Assembly (NCBI GenBank): GCA_029260075.1
Contig: JAJDDY010000081.1
Span: 1 to 64,000 of the forward strand
Direction: 5' to 3'
Source: Phycisphaerae bacterium
GTDB taxonomy: Bacteria; Planctomycetota; Phycisphaerae; UBA1845
Length of the DNA: 64,000 nucleotides
A program made the position numbers and the translations under genes. Positions 52,601 through 61,037 of the stretch are shown here, in pieces (within the stretch, counting starts at the first letter, position 1; each line of letters opens with the position of its first letter). Under the pieces are notes generated by a model. The model did no database searches. It had not been told where the DNA came from and saw only the letters and a list, made by a program, of their open reading frames with translations.

Positions 52601-52997
52601 TCACTTCGTCATAGCCGGGATGATAGGTAACGCGGCGAATGTCTCCACCGTAGGCATCCATCACGTAGACATCGCCGTTGCCGTCGTACTGGGCGGTGAA
52701 CGCAATCAGTGTGCCGTCCGGAGAGAATTTCGGAAACCTCTCCGAGCCGTCGTGAATCGTGAGCCGCGTCGCAATGCCACCGGTGGACGACACCGACCAG
52801 ATATCCTCGCCATGTACGAAGACGATCTTATCGCCGTGAATATCCGGAAACCGCATGAGCGGGCGTGCGTCCGCACCGGAAGCGCGAGCCGGTCTCGCGG
52901 TCGACGCCGTCTCAGCGACGGAACTGTTCGGCTGGCCACATGAGCAGGCCGCCATAGCGGTGATCGCGATCAACTTCATCCAACCAGATTGAAACAT
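49635..52997 (-). CDS. Tricorn-like protease (S41) lipoprotein
   Basis: The 1120-residue protein has AGGAGGAG before its ATG and a lipoprotein signal (KLIAITAMAACSC). Beta-propeller WD40/PD40-type repeats fill the first 560 residues (RFPKFSPDGTLIAFTAQYDG, PRWEDVTNRITGIDISPSG, AAWSPDGKTVAYLSDKSGEY). A linker rich in Asp/Glu/Ser lies at about 565-600. The C-terminal half holds a PDZ-like region and the S41 core, with VIVDGRFNGGG and the nucleophile Ser in RQAGSGGDMLPMEFR. It should degrade peptides released upstream by other proteases, in the cell envelope. Length fits tricorn core proteins (about 1080). The acidic Ser/Asp/Glu loop is unusual and probably flexible. Confidence 0.9.
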   Translation of the reverse strand: MFQSGWMKLIAITAMAACSCGQPNSSVAETASTARPARASGADARPLMRFPDIHGDKIVFVHGEDIWSVSSTGGIATRLTIHDGSERFPKFSPDGTLIAFTAQYDGNGDVYVMDAYGGDIRRVTYHPGYDEVIGWHPTSGKILFRSGRNSASRYSRLFLISPDGTDVEELILNEAATGSYSPDAKFMAYNKTSRENRTWKRYRGGRAQEVYLWDFAANELTNLTDHVGTDRIPMWIGENVYFTSDRNRVLNLFSVDPRTKKVRQVTHHTDYDVRRPSEGGSQIVYELGGSLWVLDTTTGKTRHVPVEIRADAPETRPRWEDVTNRITGIDISPSGNRALVVARGDVFSVPRKNGATRNLTNDCGARDKDAAWSPDGKTVAYLSDKSGEYEIYLVDSLGKTESVKLTQHADGYRHTLRWSPDSKKIAFADQTLRCYVLDIETKNITEVDHAEYENVDVSLDIKPIYDFSWSPDSRFLTYSKMNADLVFQVFVYSLDDGQSHRVSNGLFNDFHPVFSRDGQHLLFVSNRRFDPTYCDFEWEMVYKDVAGIYAVTLKKDGPSILPYKSDEESTGEDKEEDADTATDASDESDADDSDSEGTADLVVIDFEGIAERVEAIPLSRGNFRNLSAGDDAIFYLNKKDGDFNRFEYRAIGARDLMRYSIDDRKEVVVVKGIHDYKLAADGKNIVYRKGRTIGIVGASATKATGDELDLSGLKIWLDPRLEWRQIFDEAWRMERDFYYEPDMHGIDWPAMHRKYGKLIPDASCRQDVGYIIGELIGELNTSHTYVFGGDTERKADRVNVGMLGADFDVDNSSGRYRFRKIYHVNGWTRGVNPPLGKQGVAVNVGDYLLEVNGEDVTTDRNLYSYFQGLASKRVSILVSASPSTEDAREYVIVPARGETTLRYLDWVEHNRMIADEASNGEIGYIHMPDTYNASAREFPKYFYGLTRKKGVIVDGRFNGGGLDPDIFLQRLDKKLLALWTRRYSHDQTTPAVVTRAHMVCITNRQAGSGGDMLPMEFRMRKMGPVIGTRSWGGLVGVSMFLSLVDGGGLSAPDYRIYDTNGKWIVENEGITPDVEVDWHPAEMARGHDAQLMKAIEILKKKIAADPLPWPQHEPFPVDKE

Positions 52998-53219
52998 GAG
53001 CAGCTCCTCCTGTCAGTTTGCGACTCGCATCTGCGAATCACACAACACCTCGTCCACCGAACTCGTCCGTCCGTTTGGGTCAGTGTATCGACCAGACGCC
53101 TCGGTTCAAGATGCGCGCCAGCCGTAACGGTAGCGCATCGGTGCCGATGAGCCGGTTTGATGATCTTGGAAGTCTCAGAACGTGTGTGAAAGGCACCTTT
53201 TTTGCCGATACCCATCGTT

Positions 53220-53283
53220 ATGGAAGGGATTCCCTACGCCTCAGACTTGACGGAGGAGCAGTGGAGACTGATCGAGCCGTTGA
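53220..53283 (+). pseudogene. N-terminal fragment of an IS5-like transposase
   Basis: ATG 53220 begins MEGIPYASDLTEEQWRLIEP, the start of IS5-type (DUF4096) transposases. After about 21 codons the homology stops and the DNA becomes, on the other strand, the end of an IS256 transposase. A broken insertion sequence. Confidence 0.7.
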
Positions 53284-53590
53284 GTGCCCGCCAGGTTTTC
53301 TCGGCACACATCGTCAACTTGAAGACCATCGCCAGACGGGCGGCGCGGGAGCCGTTACCTTTGGTTCTCACGGTTCGTAATCGCACGGTTGCAAAAGTCG
53401 ACTCCATCGGGTTCGTCGTCCGAATGTGCATCCAATGCTCGGCCGGGAAGTCGTGGAACGCCAGCAACTCGTCGTGGTCCCTGGTCAGGCCAAGCACGGC
53501 TTTGGGATACTTGGCCTCGTACGACGCCGCGAGGAGATCGAACGCGTTGTCCGCATCTTGACGCGTCGAGTAGAAGGCCTGGACCTTTCG
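53284..53590 (-). pseudogene. C-terminal fragment of an IS256-family transposase
   Basis: The minus-strand frame gives DADNAFDLLAASYEAKYPKA, ELLAFHDFPAEHWMHIRTTN, PMESTFATVRLRTVRTKGNG and AEKTWRALNG, the conserved C-terminal part of Mutator/IS256 transposases. About 100 of roughly 400 residues remain. The catalytic DDE positions further upstream are missing. Its 3' end is fused to the IS5-like fragment, so the original stop is lost. Dead copy. Confidence 0.8.
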
Positions 53591-53607
53591 TCCGCCGGTC
53601 AGCGGTT

Positions 53608-53745
53608 CTACAGCCACGATGCGCAACGGACGATCCGGAACGCCAGCCGATCGGGCTCGGTGGTCTCGGACCACACATCGAGCAGCCCATCCACGCCGGA
53701 TGTGCCGGGCGATAGTGTCGTGTCGAATAGCCCCGGCTGGATCAT
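53608..53745 (-). pseudogene. Phage-like small ORF remnant
   Basis: A 45-codon ORF beginning MIQPGLFDTTLSPG, whose ATG overlaps the stop of an upstream minus-strand frame (ATGA). That frame ends ARRAAIEGWIASCPVPLTPD then a short tail. Tight overlaps and this style of small protein are typical of phage and integrative-element modules. It ends exactly where the IS256 fragment begins, so it was probably truncated by that insertion. I do not recognise a family. Confidence 0.4.
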
Positions 53746-53875
53746 TGCGAACCCCCATCTAGTGCCGTCGCCCGGATTGCACGCCTCTGGTCCGGCGTAA
53801 GTGGAACCGGGCACGACGCAATCCATCCCTCAATCGCAGCGCGGCGGGCTTCTTCGGATTCGTCGAAATGACGTA
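53742..53875 (-). pseudogene. C-terminal fragment of an unknown small gene
   Basis: The frame reads HFDESEEARRAAIEGWIASC, PVPLTPDQRRAIRATALD and a short end, with protein-like composition. Further upstream the frame runs antisense through the tRNA-Lys remnant, so its true start is lost. It overlaps the MIQPGLFD ORF by four bases, suggesting a former operon. Confidence 0.4.
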
Positions 53876-53910
53876 AGTTGTTACGTGGATGGCGGTTACG
53901 TGAAGACTTG

Positions 53911-53971
53911 TTCCCTGGTACGTGCTGACTCTTGATCAGCGGGTCCAGGGTTCGAATACCTGGCGGTGCAG
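53911..53971 (+). tRNA. 3' half of a tRNA-Lys (CUU), non-functional remnant
   Basis: CTGGTACGTGCTGACTCTTG then ATCAGC gives an anticodon stem-loop with CTT. GGGTCCAGGGTTCGAATACC then TGGCGGTGCA gives the variable region, T arm and acceptor 3' strand. The 5' acceptor strand and most of the D arm are missing, and the T stem has a G-A mismatch. Anticodon-loop-to-3'-end fragments are what integrative elements leave as an att site. Lost-element sequence lies on its 5' side, as expected. Confidence 0.6.
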
Positions 53972-54141
53972 TGGCGTTTTCGGTGTCGTGCAGAATGACT
54001 AGGCGGTTCTGCCGTTCGCGGTTGTACAAGTAATCGCGCCCCGTCGCTGGGCGTGACCTGCCTCACCTTTTCGTCAATGATTTGTGTGCGACTTCCGAAT
54101 CGCTTGTCATCGGTTCGGTCTCGTTGCTTCGCCAGCGCCGG

Positions 54142-55698
54142 TCACCAGCTATAGTGAACCTTGTACCGGATCTTCACTTCACCGTCGGCACGTACATTTA
54201 CCGTAAAGTGAATCGTTCGAGAGTCGATCTTTTCGTGCTTGTGGGTTGACTCGGTGATCTCCCAGTTCGTCCAGCGGTAGAGGTTCTCCTTGACGATGAC
54301 TTTCACGGCTTGCTTCTTGTGGTTGCGCAGCTTGATCTCGATGGTCTCATCGATCCACTGCCGAGTCACGTGCGTGGCGAAGTCGATCTGCTTGCGCTCG
54401 CCGACGACGTCGAACGCGCTACCCATCTTGATGAGCACTTCCTCATCCTTGGGCGTATGGTCGATGACGTCTTCGCCGATGAACTCCAGTGTGTCGTCGG
54501 CTTGGTCGCGCTGGCTGACGCGAATGCGCCCGCTAGGCAGGGGCATGCCCATACCGATCTCTTTGGCGTTCTTGAACCGCAAGTAGGTGTCGACCTTCTT
54601 GTTGGACTGCACGCCGAAGTTGCGGTCCGTCATAGGGCGGCCGTAGTTGCGATATGGCGAAGCCAACCCGTAGTACACGAGCACCTTTTCGCAGGGCACG
54701 TTGCGCGCGGCGGGAAACAGTTCGATCTGCTTGGTCGAGTTTTCCGGCAGCGTGGTAGGTCGGCCCAGCGTGTAGAGGTGGTACTCGAAAAACGATTTCT
54801 CTTGGAAGCCAGCGTTAGATTCGGCCAGGGCCGCCATGCCCAATCGTCCGCCCTCGTCGCGAATCACTCGGCGGGGATGGGGCGCACGATTCACATCCCC
54901 CGCGATCAGCTTGAGTTTCGCGTCTTTGTACGTGGCCCCGGATTGATTGATAATGCTCACCCAGGCGCCGATGTCGAGCAGTCCCTTATTGGCGTCGTCA
55001 TCCGGCGTGAATACGATGTTGTAGTCCGCCCACCACGTAACCGCTTTGGTTTCATACGTCACGCGCGTCTTCTGTTGACCGCCGCGATTGGACGCGACGT
55101 CCCACACCAGCGTCGGTCGCGTGATCAGACCGCCGGGCAGTTCGGCGAAACGCACGTTGGCGTAGTTGCGTATGACCTGCACGGCGCCGTCGTCGGTCTT
55201 GAGCACGAGCCCGCCGGCTGTGCTGAGCAGCGTGCCGGTGAACGTTTCGATCCGGTTACCCTGAATCTGATCGACGGTGATGGCATGGTCGATGTATCGC
55301 GTCATGAGTTTTTCTGTGCTGACCAAGTCGAATTCGAAATTCTGTTCGAGCACCCGCGTGCCCTGTGGATCGGTCAGCGACGCGAACGAGACCGTCGTCG
55401 GGTCGATGTGGGCCGCCACATCCGCGAAACGGATCACACCGCGCCCCTGGTCGAGTCGTATCGTCCGCTCCTGCTTGACGATCGCATAGCCGGGAATGCG
55501 GCCGCTAAGCTGCGCGGGGTTGAGGTTCTGCCCGAGGACGGGTCGGTAAAGCTCGGGCGAGATAGCCCCCGGTCGGGCGGTGCTGTAGATGGTCAAAGCC
55601 GTCGCTTCATCCTCCGCCGCGCGGGCTACCGCAGGGCCGATACCGGCCGTGATCAACGAAATCAGAACAGTTAGAACGAAGTGGCGTACGTGCAACAT
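54142..55698 (-). CDS. Exported DUF4139-domain protein
   Basis: A 518-residue protein from ATG 55698 (GGGAGG 7 bases upstream; nine extra residues from 55725 are unlikely). The signal peptide is HFVLTVLISLITAGIGPAVA. The N-terminal half is beta-rich (RTIRLDQGRGVIRFADVAAH, TVSFASLTDPQGTRVLEQNF). DUF4139 elements follow: VTYETKAVTWWADYNIVF, LDIGAWVSIINQSGATYKDA and LIAGDVNRAP. The C-terminal half continues the beta fold (ESTHKHEKIDSRTIHFTVN). Family members are periplasmic or exported and of unknown function. The gene is monocistronic, with repeats downstream of its promoter region. Confidence 0.85.
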   Translation of the reverse strand: MLHVRHFVLTVLISLITAGIGPAVARAAEDEATALTIYSTARPGAISPELYRPVLGQNLNPAQLSGRIPGYAIVKQERTIRLDQGRGVIRFADVAAHIDPTTVSFASLTDPQGTRVLEQNFEFDLVSTEKLMTRYIDHAITVDQIQGNRIETFTGTLLSTAGGLVLKTDDGAVQVIRNYANVRFAELPGGLITRPTLVWDVASNRGGQQKTRVTYETKAVTWWADYNIVFTPDDDANKGLLDIGAWVSIINQSGATYKDAKLKLIAGDVNRAPHPRRVIRDEGGRLGMAALAESNAGFQEKSFFEYHLYTLGRPTTLPENSTKQIELFPAARNVPCEKVLVYYGLASPYRNYGRPMTDRNFGVQSNKKVDTYLRFKNAKEIGMGMPLPSGRIRVSQRDQADDTLEFIGEDVIDHTPKDEEVLIKMGSAFDVVGERKQIDFATHVTRQWIDETIEIKLRNHKKQAVKVIVKENLYRWTNWEITESTHKHEKIDSRTIHFTVNVRADGEVKIRYKVHYSW

Positions 55699-55739
55699 CG
55701 GTGTACCTCCCGTTGGGACGATCAAACTCAGTAGATTAC

Positions 55740-55878
55740 TTAGAACGTGCGCGAGAAGCCTCTTGCCGAGCCGCGCCCGTGAGGAAGCGGTCCGGGCTCG
55801 TGGGCGAAAACCGCGTCCTCACGGGCGCAGCTCGGTTCATCACAGAATCTCCAATACCTCTTCTCGCACAGGCTCTTA
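55740..55878. repeat. Nested inverted repeat, family R1, copy 11
   Basis: A textbook copy: outer ends TTAGAACGTGCGCGAGAAG and CTTCTCGCACAGGCTCTTA, inner arms GAGCCGCGCCCGTGAGGAAG and GTCCTCACGGGCGCAGCTCG. Confidence 0.85.
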
Positions 55879-55991
55879 CACTCACTTGGACACCGGACGC
55901 GGCGAAAAGTTTCGCGGCCTTGTGCGGTTCTTCTCACACGAGCCCGACCAGACACGTCCATGAAGGAGCCCCACCAGCGACGCTGCGATGG

Positions 55992-56031
55992 CCGGGTGGC
56001 CCATGGCTTCAGCCGTGGGGGAGTCGAATCG
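55992..56031. repeat. Family R3, half copy
   Basis: CCGGGTGGCCCATGGCTTCA then GCCGTGGGGGAGTCGAATCG, without a return arm. Confidence 0.7.
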
Positions 56032-56097
56032 GTTCAGCACAACGCGGTGACAACACTGTGACGAGATTCCCATCCAGACGAACGGCGTCTCGCTTGG

Positions 56098-56220
56098 AGG
56101 GTGTCTATGAAGTTTTTTTCAGAGCCGCACCCGTCAGGAAGCGGTCCGGTTTCACACGCGAAAACCGCTCCCCGACGGTCGCGACTCGGTTCGAAACACA
56201 TGTTCGTAAGCACCCTCTTA
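56098..56220. repeat. Nested inverted repeat, family R1, copy 12
   Basis: Ends GAGGGTGTCTATGAAG and TTCGTAAGCACCCTCTTA are complementary. Inner arms GAGCCGCACCCGTCAGGAAG and CTCCCCGACGGTCGCGACTC. The right end contains, on the minus strand, the TAA stop codon of the esterase gene. Confidence 0.8.
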
Positions 56221-57954
56221 ATACCGCCAGCTTGTCAGATCAGCACCCTTGGGCGCAACCGCCCGGATACGTGCCATGATCTTGTCGACGTACATCTGAT
56301 GATACCGCAAGCGCGACGTCGCGTTGGGGCGGGCGTGGTCTCCGTTCCAACAGTGCTCCGCACGATCGCCGTAGTCGACGACGCCATCGTAGTGCGGGTT
56401 CTTGCTTTGCTCCAGAAAATCTTCCGCAAGGTAGACGGCGTTGTTGAGATAATAGTTGTCCATCGTGCCGCAATAGAGGTGAATCTTGCCCTGAAGTTTC
56501 GGACCGAGTGTGGCCCAATCCCGCTCGATGATATGGCGAAGATCGTAATTGTCTCGCCAGAATTTCGCGACCGTCGGGTCGATCTCGCCCGTTTTCTTGT
56601 CCCAGATTCGTTTCGGGTAACCGTCCGCGCCCACAGGGCTATACACGGCCTCCCAGATGTCCCACTGACCGCCGGACCGCGAGTGCGTTCCCAGCACGAG
56701 TTCGAGCAAGTTCAACTGTTCGAGTGTGACGCTGACGTGCCCGAGTGTGTTGCGTTGACCGGGTCGCGGCGTTCGCACCCAGTCGCCGTCGATGTAGTAG
56801 GCGTTCTTGTCGTTGTAGATGTCGACGACGGTGTAGGCCCGAAAATCTATCGGATCGGGGCACGCGGCGAAGCAGCCGTTGAAGTCATCCGGATAGAGCA
56901 CCTGAACCGCGAGGGCTTCCCACCCGCCCGTCGAACCACCGTAGGTGAATCGCGCCCAGCCGGCGCCAAGTCCGCGAAACTTCTTCTCCACGAAGGGAAT
57001 CAGTTCGTACATGATGGCGTCGCCATAGGGGCCGAGGTTTTCCGAGTTCACAGCGTACGAGTCGTCGTAGTAGGGGTTAGCGTGTTGAACTTCGATAATG
57101 ATCATGCGCGGCGTGCCCGGCGCGGTCCAGTCTTTGTAAAACTGATGGGCGTGTTCCTGAACGATCCGGTTGTAGCCGTCCATATCGAAGCGGGCACTGT
57201 ATTCCGGTTTCAGATTCGGATCGGGCGGCGTTTCTCGAAATCCACCGAACGTATGCGGAAAGTGGCCATGGTTGACGATCAGCGGATAGCGCGCCTCAGG
57301 GTGTTCGTCGAAACCCTCGGGCAATAGGACGCACGCCCCCAGGAACATCGGTCGCCCCCAAAATTTCGTAAGTCGCTCGCTCTTGATCTTGATGTGTTTG
57401 ATGTACTTGGTGTCCTTCGGCGGATCGATGGGCGGGATTTGCTGATCCAGCGCGATCTGAATCACTCGGTCTTCTTTGGGATCGATGCGTAGCATCACCG
57501 GCGTGCTGTACAGGTTACCGGGTGCCCGGTTCCAATGCTGACCCTCACCGCGATCCATCGGCAGCTTGACGGTGTGCCCGTCGGAGCGGCGGAACGTTTC
57601 GTAGCGGTGAAGAAGCGCCTGCACGAGGTATCGCCCGGGCGGCACGTCGGAGAGGCTGGCGAGCGGGTACCCCATGGTGGATGCGTCAATCAATGCTGGT
57701 GTCTCAGGCAGCAGTCCGTTGACGTCGATTCCGAAAACCTGTTGGCAACCGGGACCACCGCCGACTTGGAAGCGCGGCTCGCGCGAGTCGTCCTTCGCGA
57801 ATATCAAAAGCAGTCGACCGTCAAGCGGTGTCTTCGACCACTTGCTAGGGAACGATGCGCCGATGCGCAACCCTTGGTCCACAGCCATTGTGGGTTGGCC
57901 ATGAAGAACGGATATGAGGCCGACCGCGAACGCGGCAACGCTTGGGAATCGCAT
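56218..57954 (-). CDS. Secreted alpha/beta-hydrolase, esterase-like
   Basis: A 578-residue protein (GAGGAGA before the ATG) with signal peptide SVAAFAVGLISVLHGQPTMA. An N-terminal beta region (about 30-190) precedes an esterase-like alpha/beta-hydrolase domain. YPLIVNHGHFPHTFGG is the oxyanion strand, and YGGSTGGWEAL (about 345) carries the likely nucleophile Ser in a G-x-S-x-G motif. The DNYYLNNAVYLAEDFLEQ and EHCWNGDH regions near the C-terminus could supply Asp and His. The family resembles putative esterase D/feruloyl-esterase-like proteins that planctomycetes export. Substrate unknown. The stop codon TAA falls in an R1 end. Confidence 0.8.
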   Translation of the reverse strand: MRFPSVAAFAVGLISVLHGQPTMAVDQGLRIGASFPSKWSKTPLDGRLLLIFAKDDSREPRFQVGGGPGCQQVFGIDVNGLLPETPALIDASTMGYPLASLSDVPPGRYLVQALLHRYETFRRSDGHTVKLPMDRGEGQHWNRAPGNLYSTPVMLRIDPKEDRVIQIALDQQIPPIDPPKDTKYIKHIKIKSERLTKFWGRPMFLGACVLLPEGFDEHPEARYPLIVNHGHFPHTFGGFRETPPDPNLKPEYSARFDMDGYNRIVQEHAHQFYKDWTAPGTPRMIIIEVQHANPYYDDSYAVNSENLGPYGDAIMYELIPFVEKKFRGLGAGWARFTYGGSTGGWEALAVQVLYPDDFNGCFAACPDPIDFRAYTVVDIYNDKNAYYIDGDWVRTPRPGQRNTLGHVSVTLEQLNLLELVLGTHSRSGGQWDIWEAVYSPVGADGYPKRIWDKKTGEIDPTVAKFWRDNYDLRHIIERDWATLGPKLQGKIHLYCGTMDNYYLNNAVYLAEDFLEQSKNPHYDGVVDYGDRAEHCWNGDHARPNATSRLRYHQMYVDKIMARIRAVAPKGADLTSWRY

Positions 57955-58440
57955 GGATTGAATCTCCTCTAACTTCGATTGAGCTTATGTTCCGGTCACA
58001 GCGACGAGCAACGCGCACGGTGTCACTCCGCCGCCCTCGACCGATGATACCCGCTCCCTCGAACGTCCAACAGCCCCAACCTGCCCTGTGAATCCGACCC
58101 GATCGTGCCGCGACGCCGTGCTCCGGACGCGCGAAGCTCCGCCGCTCAAGCGCAACCGCACAGGCGTGGACTAGTGCTCCATTACGCCTTGAATGATGGG
58201 TTGGGTGGCCCATGGCTTTAGCCGTGGGGGAGTCGAATCGACACCCGCGATTCGACTCCCCCACCTCTGAAGAGGTGGGCCACCCGACCGGGCAGGGCTC
58301 GCCCAATCCGCCGCCGACGGTCAGTTTGCAGATGATCGCGTCAGCCGCAATAATCGCATTCACGCGACGTGTCCCGGCGCGCCTCGTCGGCGGATCGTGC
58401 GTTGTCGTGCGTCGGTATGAGTCAACAGTGGAGAGAATCA
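57955..58440. other. Intergenic region with an R3 palindrome
   Basis: From 58173 an R1-type end (CTAGTGCTCCATTACGCC) is followed by a complete R3 palindrome (58202-58285). I see no gene in the rest. GGAGAG before 58441 is the ribosome-binding site of kbl. Confidence 0.5.
58202..58285. repeat. Dispersed palindrome, family R3, copy 6
   Basis: The best R3 copy: TGGGTGGCCCATGGCTTTAG and GTGGGGGAGTCGAATCG against CGATTCGACTCCCCCACC and TCTGAAGAGGTGGGCCACCC. It follows CTAGTGCTCCATTACGCC, the end sequence of the long R1 form, so the two families share termini. Confidence 0.85.
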
Positions 58441-59682
58441 ATGTACGGTCGAATCAAAGACGATCTTCAGCGGGAACTGGCTGGAATTCGCGAGCGTGGT
58501 TTGTACAAGGAAGAACGGCAAATCCTCACGCCGCAGGCGGCGGACATTCGCGTGGTCTATCCGGACGGCGATCCGCCACGCCAGGTTCTGAATTTCTGCG
58601 CCAACAACTATCTGGGCCTGTCGTCGCACCCGAAGGTCATCGAAGCCGCGCACGATGCGTTGAAGACGCATGGATATGGCATGAGCAGCGTTCGGTTTAT
58701 CTGTGGTACGCAGGACATTCACAAAGAGCTGGAGCAGAAGATCAGCACGTTTCTCGGGACGGACGACACGATCCTCTACGTCGCATGCTTCGACGCCAAC
58801 GGTGGTTTGTTCGAACCGCTCCTCGGTGCCGACGACGCCATCATCACCGATCAGCTCAACCACGCATCGATTATCGACGGCATCCGGATGTGCAAAGCCA
58901 AAAGATCCATCTACCTCAACAACGATATGGCTGATCTGGAGCAGAAGCTCAAGGAGACAAGCGGTGCCCGCTACCGCATGATCGCCACCGATGGTGCGTT
59001 CTCCATGGACGGCACGGTGGCTCAGGTCGACAAGATTTGCGACCTCGCCGACAAGTACGACGCGATCGTGATGGTCGACGACAGCCATTGCACCGGGTTC
59101 ATGGGCAAGACGGGTCGCGGTTCGGCTGAGCACTGCGGGGCGATGGGTCGCGTCGATGTCATCACCTCGACACTGGGCAAGGCGTTGGGTGGTTCCTCGG
59201 GCGGGTTTACCGCCGGCCGGCAAGAGATCATCGACATGCTCCGGCAGCGATCACGACCCTACCTCTTCAGCAACACCGTCTCACCCATTGTCATCAAATC
59301 CACGATAGCGGTGATCGACTTGCTATCGCGGAGCACCGACCTTCGGGACAAACTCGAATCCAACACCACGCGGTTTCGCTCGGGCATGGTGCAAGCCGGT
59401 TTCGACATCAAACCCGGAGAGCACCCGATCGTGCCGATCATGCTCTACAACGCCAAGCTCGCCCAGGATATCGCCCGCGATCTCTACGCCGAGGGTGTGT
59501 ACGTGGTCGGTTTCTTCTTCCCGGTAGTCGCCAAAGGCCTCGCCCGCATTCGCGTTCAACTTTCCGCCGGCCACGAAACTTCGCACATCGACCGCGCGAT
59601 CGACGCCTTTGCCAAGATCGGCGCGAAGTATGAAATTCTCGGGAAGGGCAAGGAAGAAATCATCGAGCGGTACGGGGCGTAG
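58441..59682 (+). CDS. kbl: Glycine C-acetyltransferase (2-amino-3-ketobutyrate CoA ligase)
   Basis: A 413-residue PLP enzyme of the alpha-oxoamine synthase family. It interconverts 2-amino-3-oxobutyrate plus CoA with glycine plus acetyl-CoA, in threonine breakdown. Evidence: [20 protein letters not shown] near residue 45, [32 protein letters not shown], and the PLP-Lys motif [14 protein letters not shown] (about 242-255). It ends with [22 protein letters not shown] 58441 has GGAGAG upstream. An ATG at 58417 adds eight residues. No tdh gene is adjacent. BioF/HemA relatives share the fold, but the RFICGTQ element and overall similarity favour Kbl. Confidence 0.9.
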   Translation: MYGRIKDDLQRELAGIRERGLYKEERQILTPQAADIRVVYPDGDPPRQVLNFCANNYLGLSSHPKVIEAAHDALKTHGYGMSSVRFICGTQDIHKELEQKISTFLGTDDTILYVACFDANGGLFEPLLGADDAIITDQLNHASIIDGIRMCKAKRSIYLNNDMADLEQKLKETSGARYRMIATDGAFSMDGTVAQVDKICDLADKYDAIVMVDDSHCTGFMGKTGRGSAEHCGAMGRVDVITSTLGKALGGSSGGFTAGRQEIIDMLRQRSRPYLFSNTVSPIVIKSTIAVIDLLSRSTDLRDKLESNTTRFRSGMVQAGFDIKPGEHPIVPIMLYNAKLAQDIARDLYAEGVYVVGFFFPVVAKGLARIRVQLSAGHETSHIDRAIDAFAKIGAKYEILGKGKEEIIERYGA

Positions 59683-59866
59683 CAATGCGGATTGGTGAGC
59701 AACGGGGCGTCGCGGTACGCGTAAGCGGGTAGAAGCGAGGCGGGGTAAGGTTGGCTTTTGAACAGCGATGACACTCTGGTGTGGCACGGGCTTCCGGCCG
59801 GTGATCCATTGCCGCTCGTCCGCTTTGAACTCGTTTCGTCCGTAAGGCGAGAGAGGGCCGATTGCG
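59683..59866. other. Short intergenic region with a degenerate R4 core
   Basis: TGGTGTGGCACGGGCTTCCG at 59778 followed by GCCGGTGATCCATTGCC is an inverted copy of the R4 core. No gene is seen. Confidence 0.45.
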
Positions 59867-60583
59867 ATGCAGCAATTATTGACCACCGAGAATGCGCTGG
59901 CGTTCCTTTCGCTCACGATGCTTGAGATCGTGCTCGGGATCGACAACATCGTGTTCATCGCCATCCTATCCGGCAAGCTAGATCCCTCGGTTCAATCCAA
60001 AGCACGCCGCGTCGGCTTGGCCGGTGCCATGCTCATGCGCATCGGTCTGCTGCTATGCATTTCGTGGATTCTCCATCTCAAGGAATCCCTGTTGACCCTG
60101 ATGGGGCACGACTTGACGGGGAAAAATCTCGTGCTCCTTGTCGGCGGGTTGTTCTTGATTGGCAAAGCCACCTACGAAATTCACGACAAGCTGGAAGTAC
60201 CAGGTCCATCAAACGCCAAGACGCCCAAGGCGGCTACGTTTGCCTCAGCCATTGTGCAGATCATGCTGTTGGATATCGTTTTTTCGATCGATTCGGTGAT
60301 CACCGCCGTCGGCATGGCCGACCACCTCGCGGTGATGATTGCGGCCGTCGTGGCTGCGGTCGGCGTGATGATGGTCTGTGCGAATCCGGTTTGCGCATTC
60401 ATCGAGCGCCACCCATCCTTGAAGATGCTTGCCCTGTCGTTCCTCCTGTTGATTGGCGTCATGCTTGTGGCGGAGGGTCTGGGCACGCACGTCAGTAAGG
60501 GATACATCTATTTCGCGATGGGCTTTTCGCTTGGCGTGGAAGTGCTCAACCTACGTTTCCGAAAAATCCGGCAGGCGTCGTAG
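59867..60583 (+). CDS. TerC family integral membrane protein
   Basis: A 238-residue protein with seven hydrophobic segments. The hallmark pairs are LEIVLGIDNIVFIAILSGKL (about 18-37) and LLDIVFSIDSVITAVGMADH (about 133-152), each with an intramembrane Asp next to Asn or Ser. In TerC/Alx proteins these Asp residues bind Mn2+ or other divalent cations. Export of Mn2+, sometimes with protein secretion, is the established role of relatives, and tellurite resistance is only the founding phenotype. Length and topology fit the short TerC form. The stop TAG forms the first bases of an R1 terminal repeat. Confidence 0.9.
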   Translation: MQQLLTTENALAFLSLTMLEIVLGIDNIVFIAILSGKLDPSVQSKARRVGLAGAMLMRIGLLLCISWILHLKESLLTLMGHDLTGKNLVLLVGGLFLIGKATYEIHDKLEVPGPSNAKTPKAATFASAIVQIMLLDIVFSIDSVITAVGMADHLAVMIAAVVAAVGVMMVCANPVCAFIERHPSLKMLALSFLLLIGVMLVAEGLGTHVSKGYIYFAMGFSLGVEVLNLRFRKIRQAS

Positions 60584-60720
60584 TGCGACGTCACGACTCA
60601 TGCGACGGGTTCGACCGATCCGAGCCGCGCCGCGATCGTAAGGCAGTGTTTTCAGTCTGTCACGACACGCTTTCAAACGTCCGCTCCCTTACGGTCGCGG
60701 CTCGGATTGGACCAACCTGT
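60581..60720. repeat. Nested inverted repeat, family R1, copy 13
   Basis: The left end TAGTGCGACGTCACGACTC is the long-form R1 end and starts with the TAG stop codon of the TerC gene. Inner arms GAGCCGCGCCGCGATCGTAA and CTCCCTTACGGTCGCGGCTC. Confidence 0.82.
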
Positions 60721-60722
60721 CA

Positions 60723-61037
60723 ACGGATCGGCGGCAGAGCTGAAGCAACATACTTGGCGCCCCGCGCCGGGCTCACATCGTCCCTCCCACTACTGTAACG
60801 GCTTACGCGCAAGCGTTGGCGCGGCAAGCGCCCAACCACCCCCAACCAACAATTCATGCCATTTTTAGATCGATCCGCGTTTGTTTTCGGACGAACTATA
60901 GGGGTCTGTGCGTGATGCGGCCTCGACCGAAGTCGAGTGTTCTCGTTGCGCTTTGTGGGACGCGGCGTCGGACGTCCGAGTCGATGGTGCGGCCCCGCAG
61001 ACCTTACGTTCACATTCATTTGGCGATGGGATCAACC
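60723..61037. other. Upstream region of the DegT gene
   Basis: I see no gene. The DegT frame is open back to 60816, but that extension is rich in Arg and has none of the conserved family residues. The promoter of the DegT gene must be here. Confidence 0.4.

Larger units (their letters stand above)
55699..56217. other. Repeat-filled intergenic region
   Basis: It holds the R1 copy 55740-55878, an R3 half copy (55992-56031) and the R1 copy 56098-56220. I see no gene in the remainder. Confidence 0.5.

Noticed and set aside
54310..55674. 454-codon plus-strand ORF opposite the DUF4139 gene
   Set aside because: The minus strand has a signal peptide, DUF4139 motifs and a ribosome-binding site. The opposite frame has none of these.
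56101..57327. 408-codon plus-strand ORF opposite the esterase gene
   Set aside because: It starts in an R1 repeat and lies antisense to the esterase, whose nucleophile motif and signal peptide are clear.
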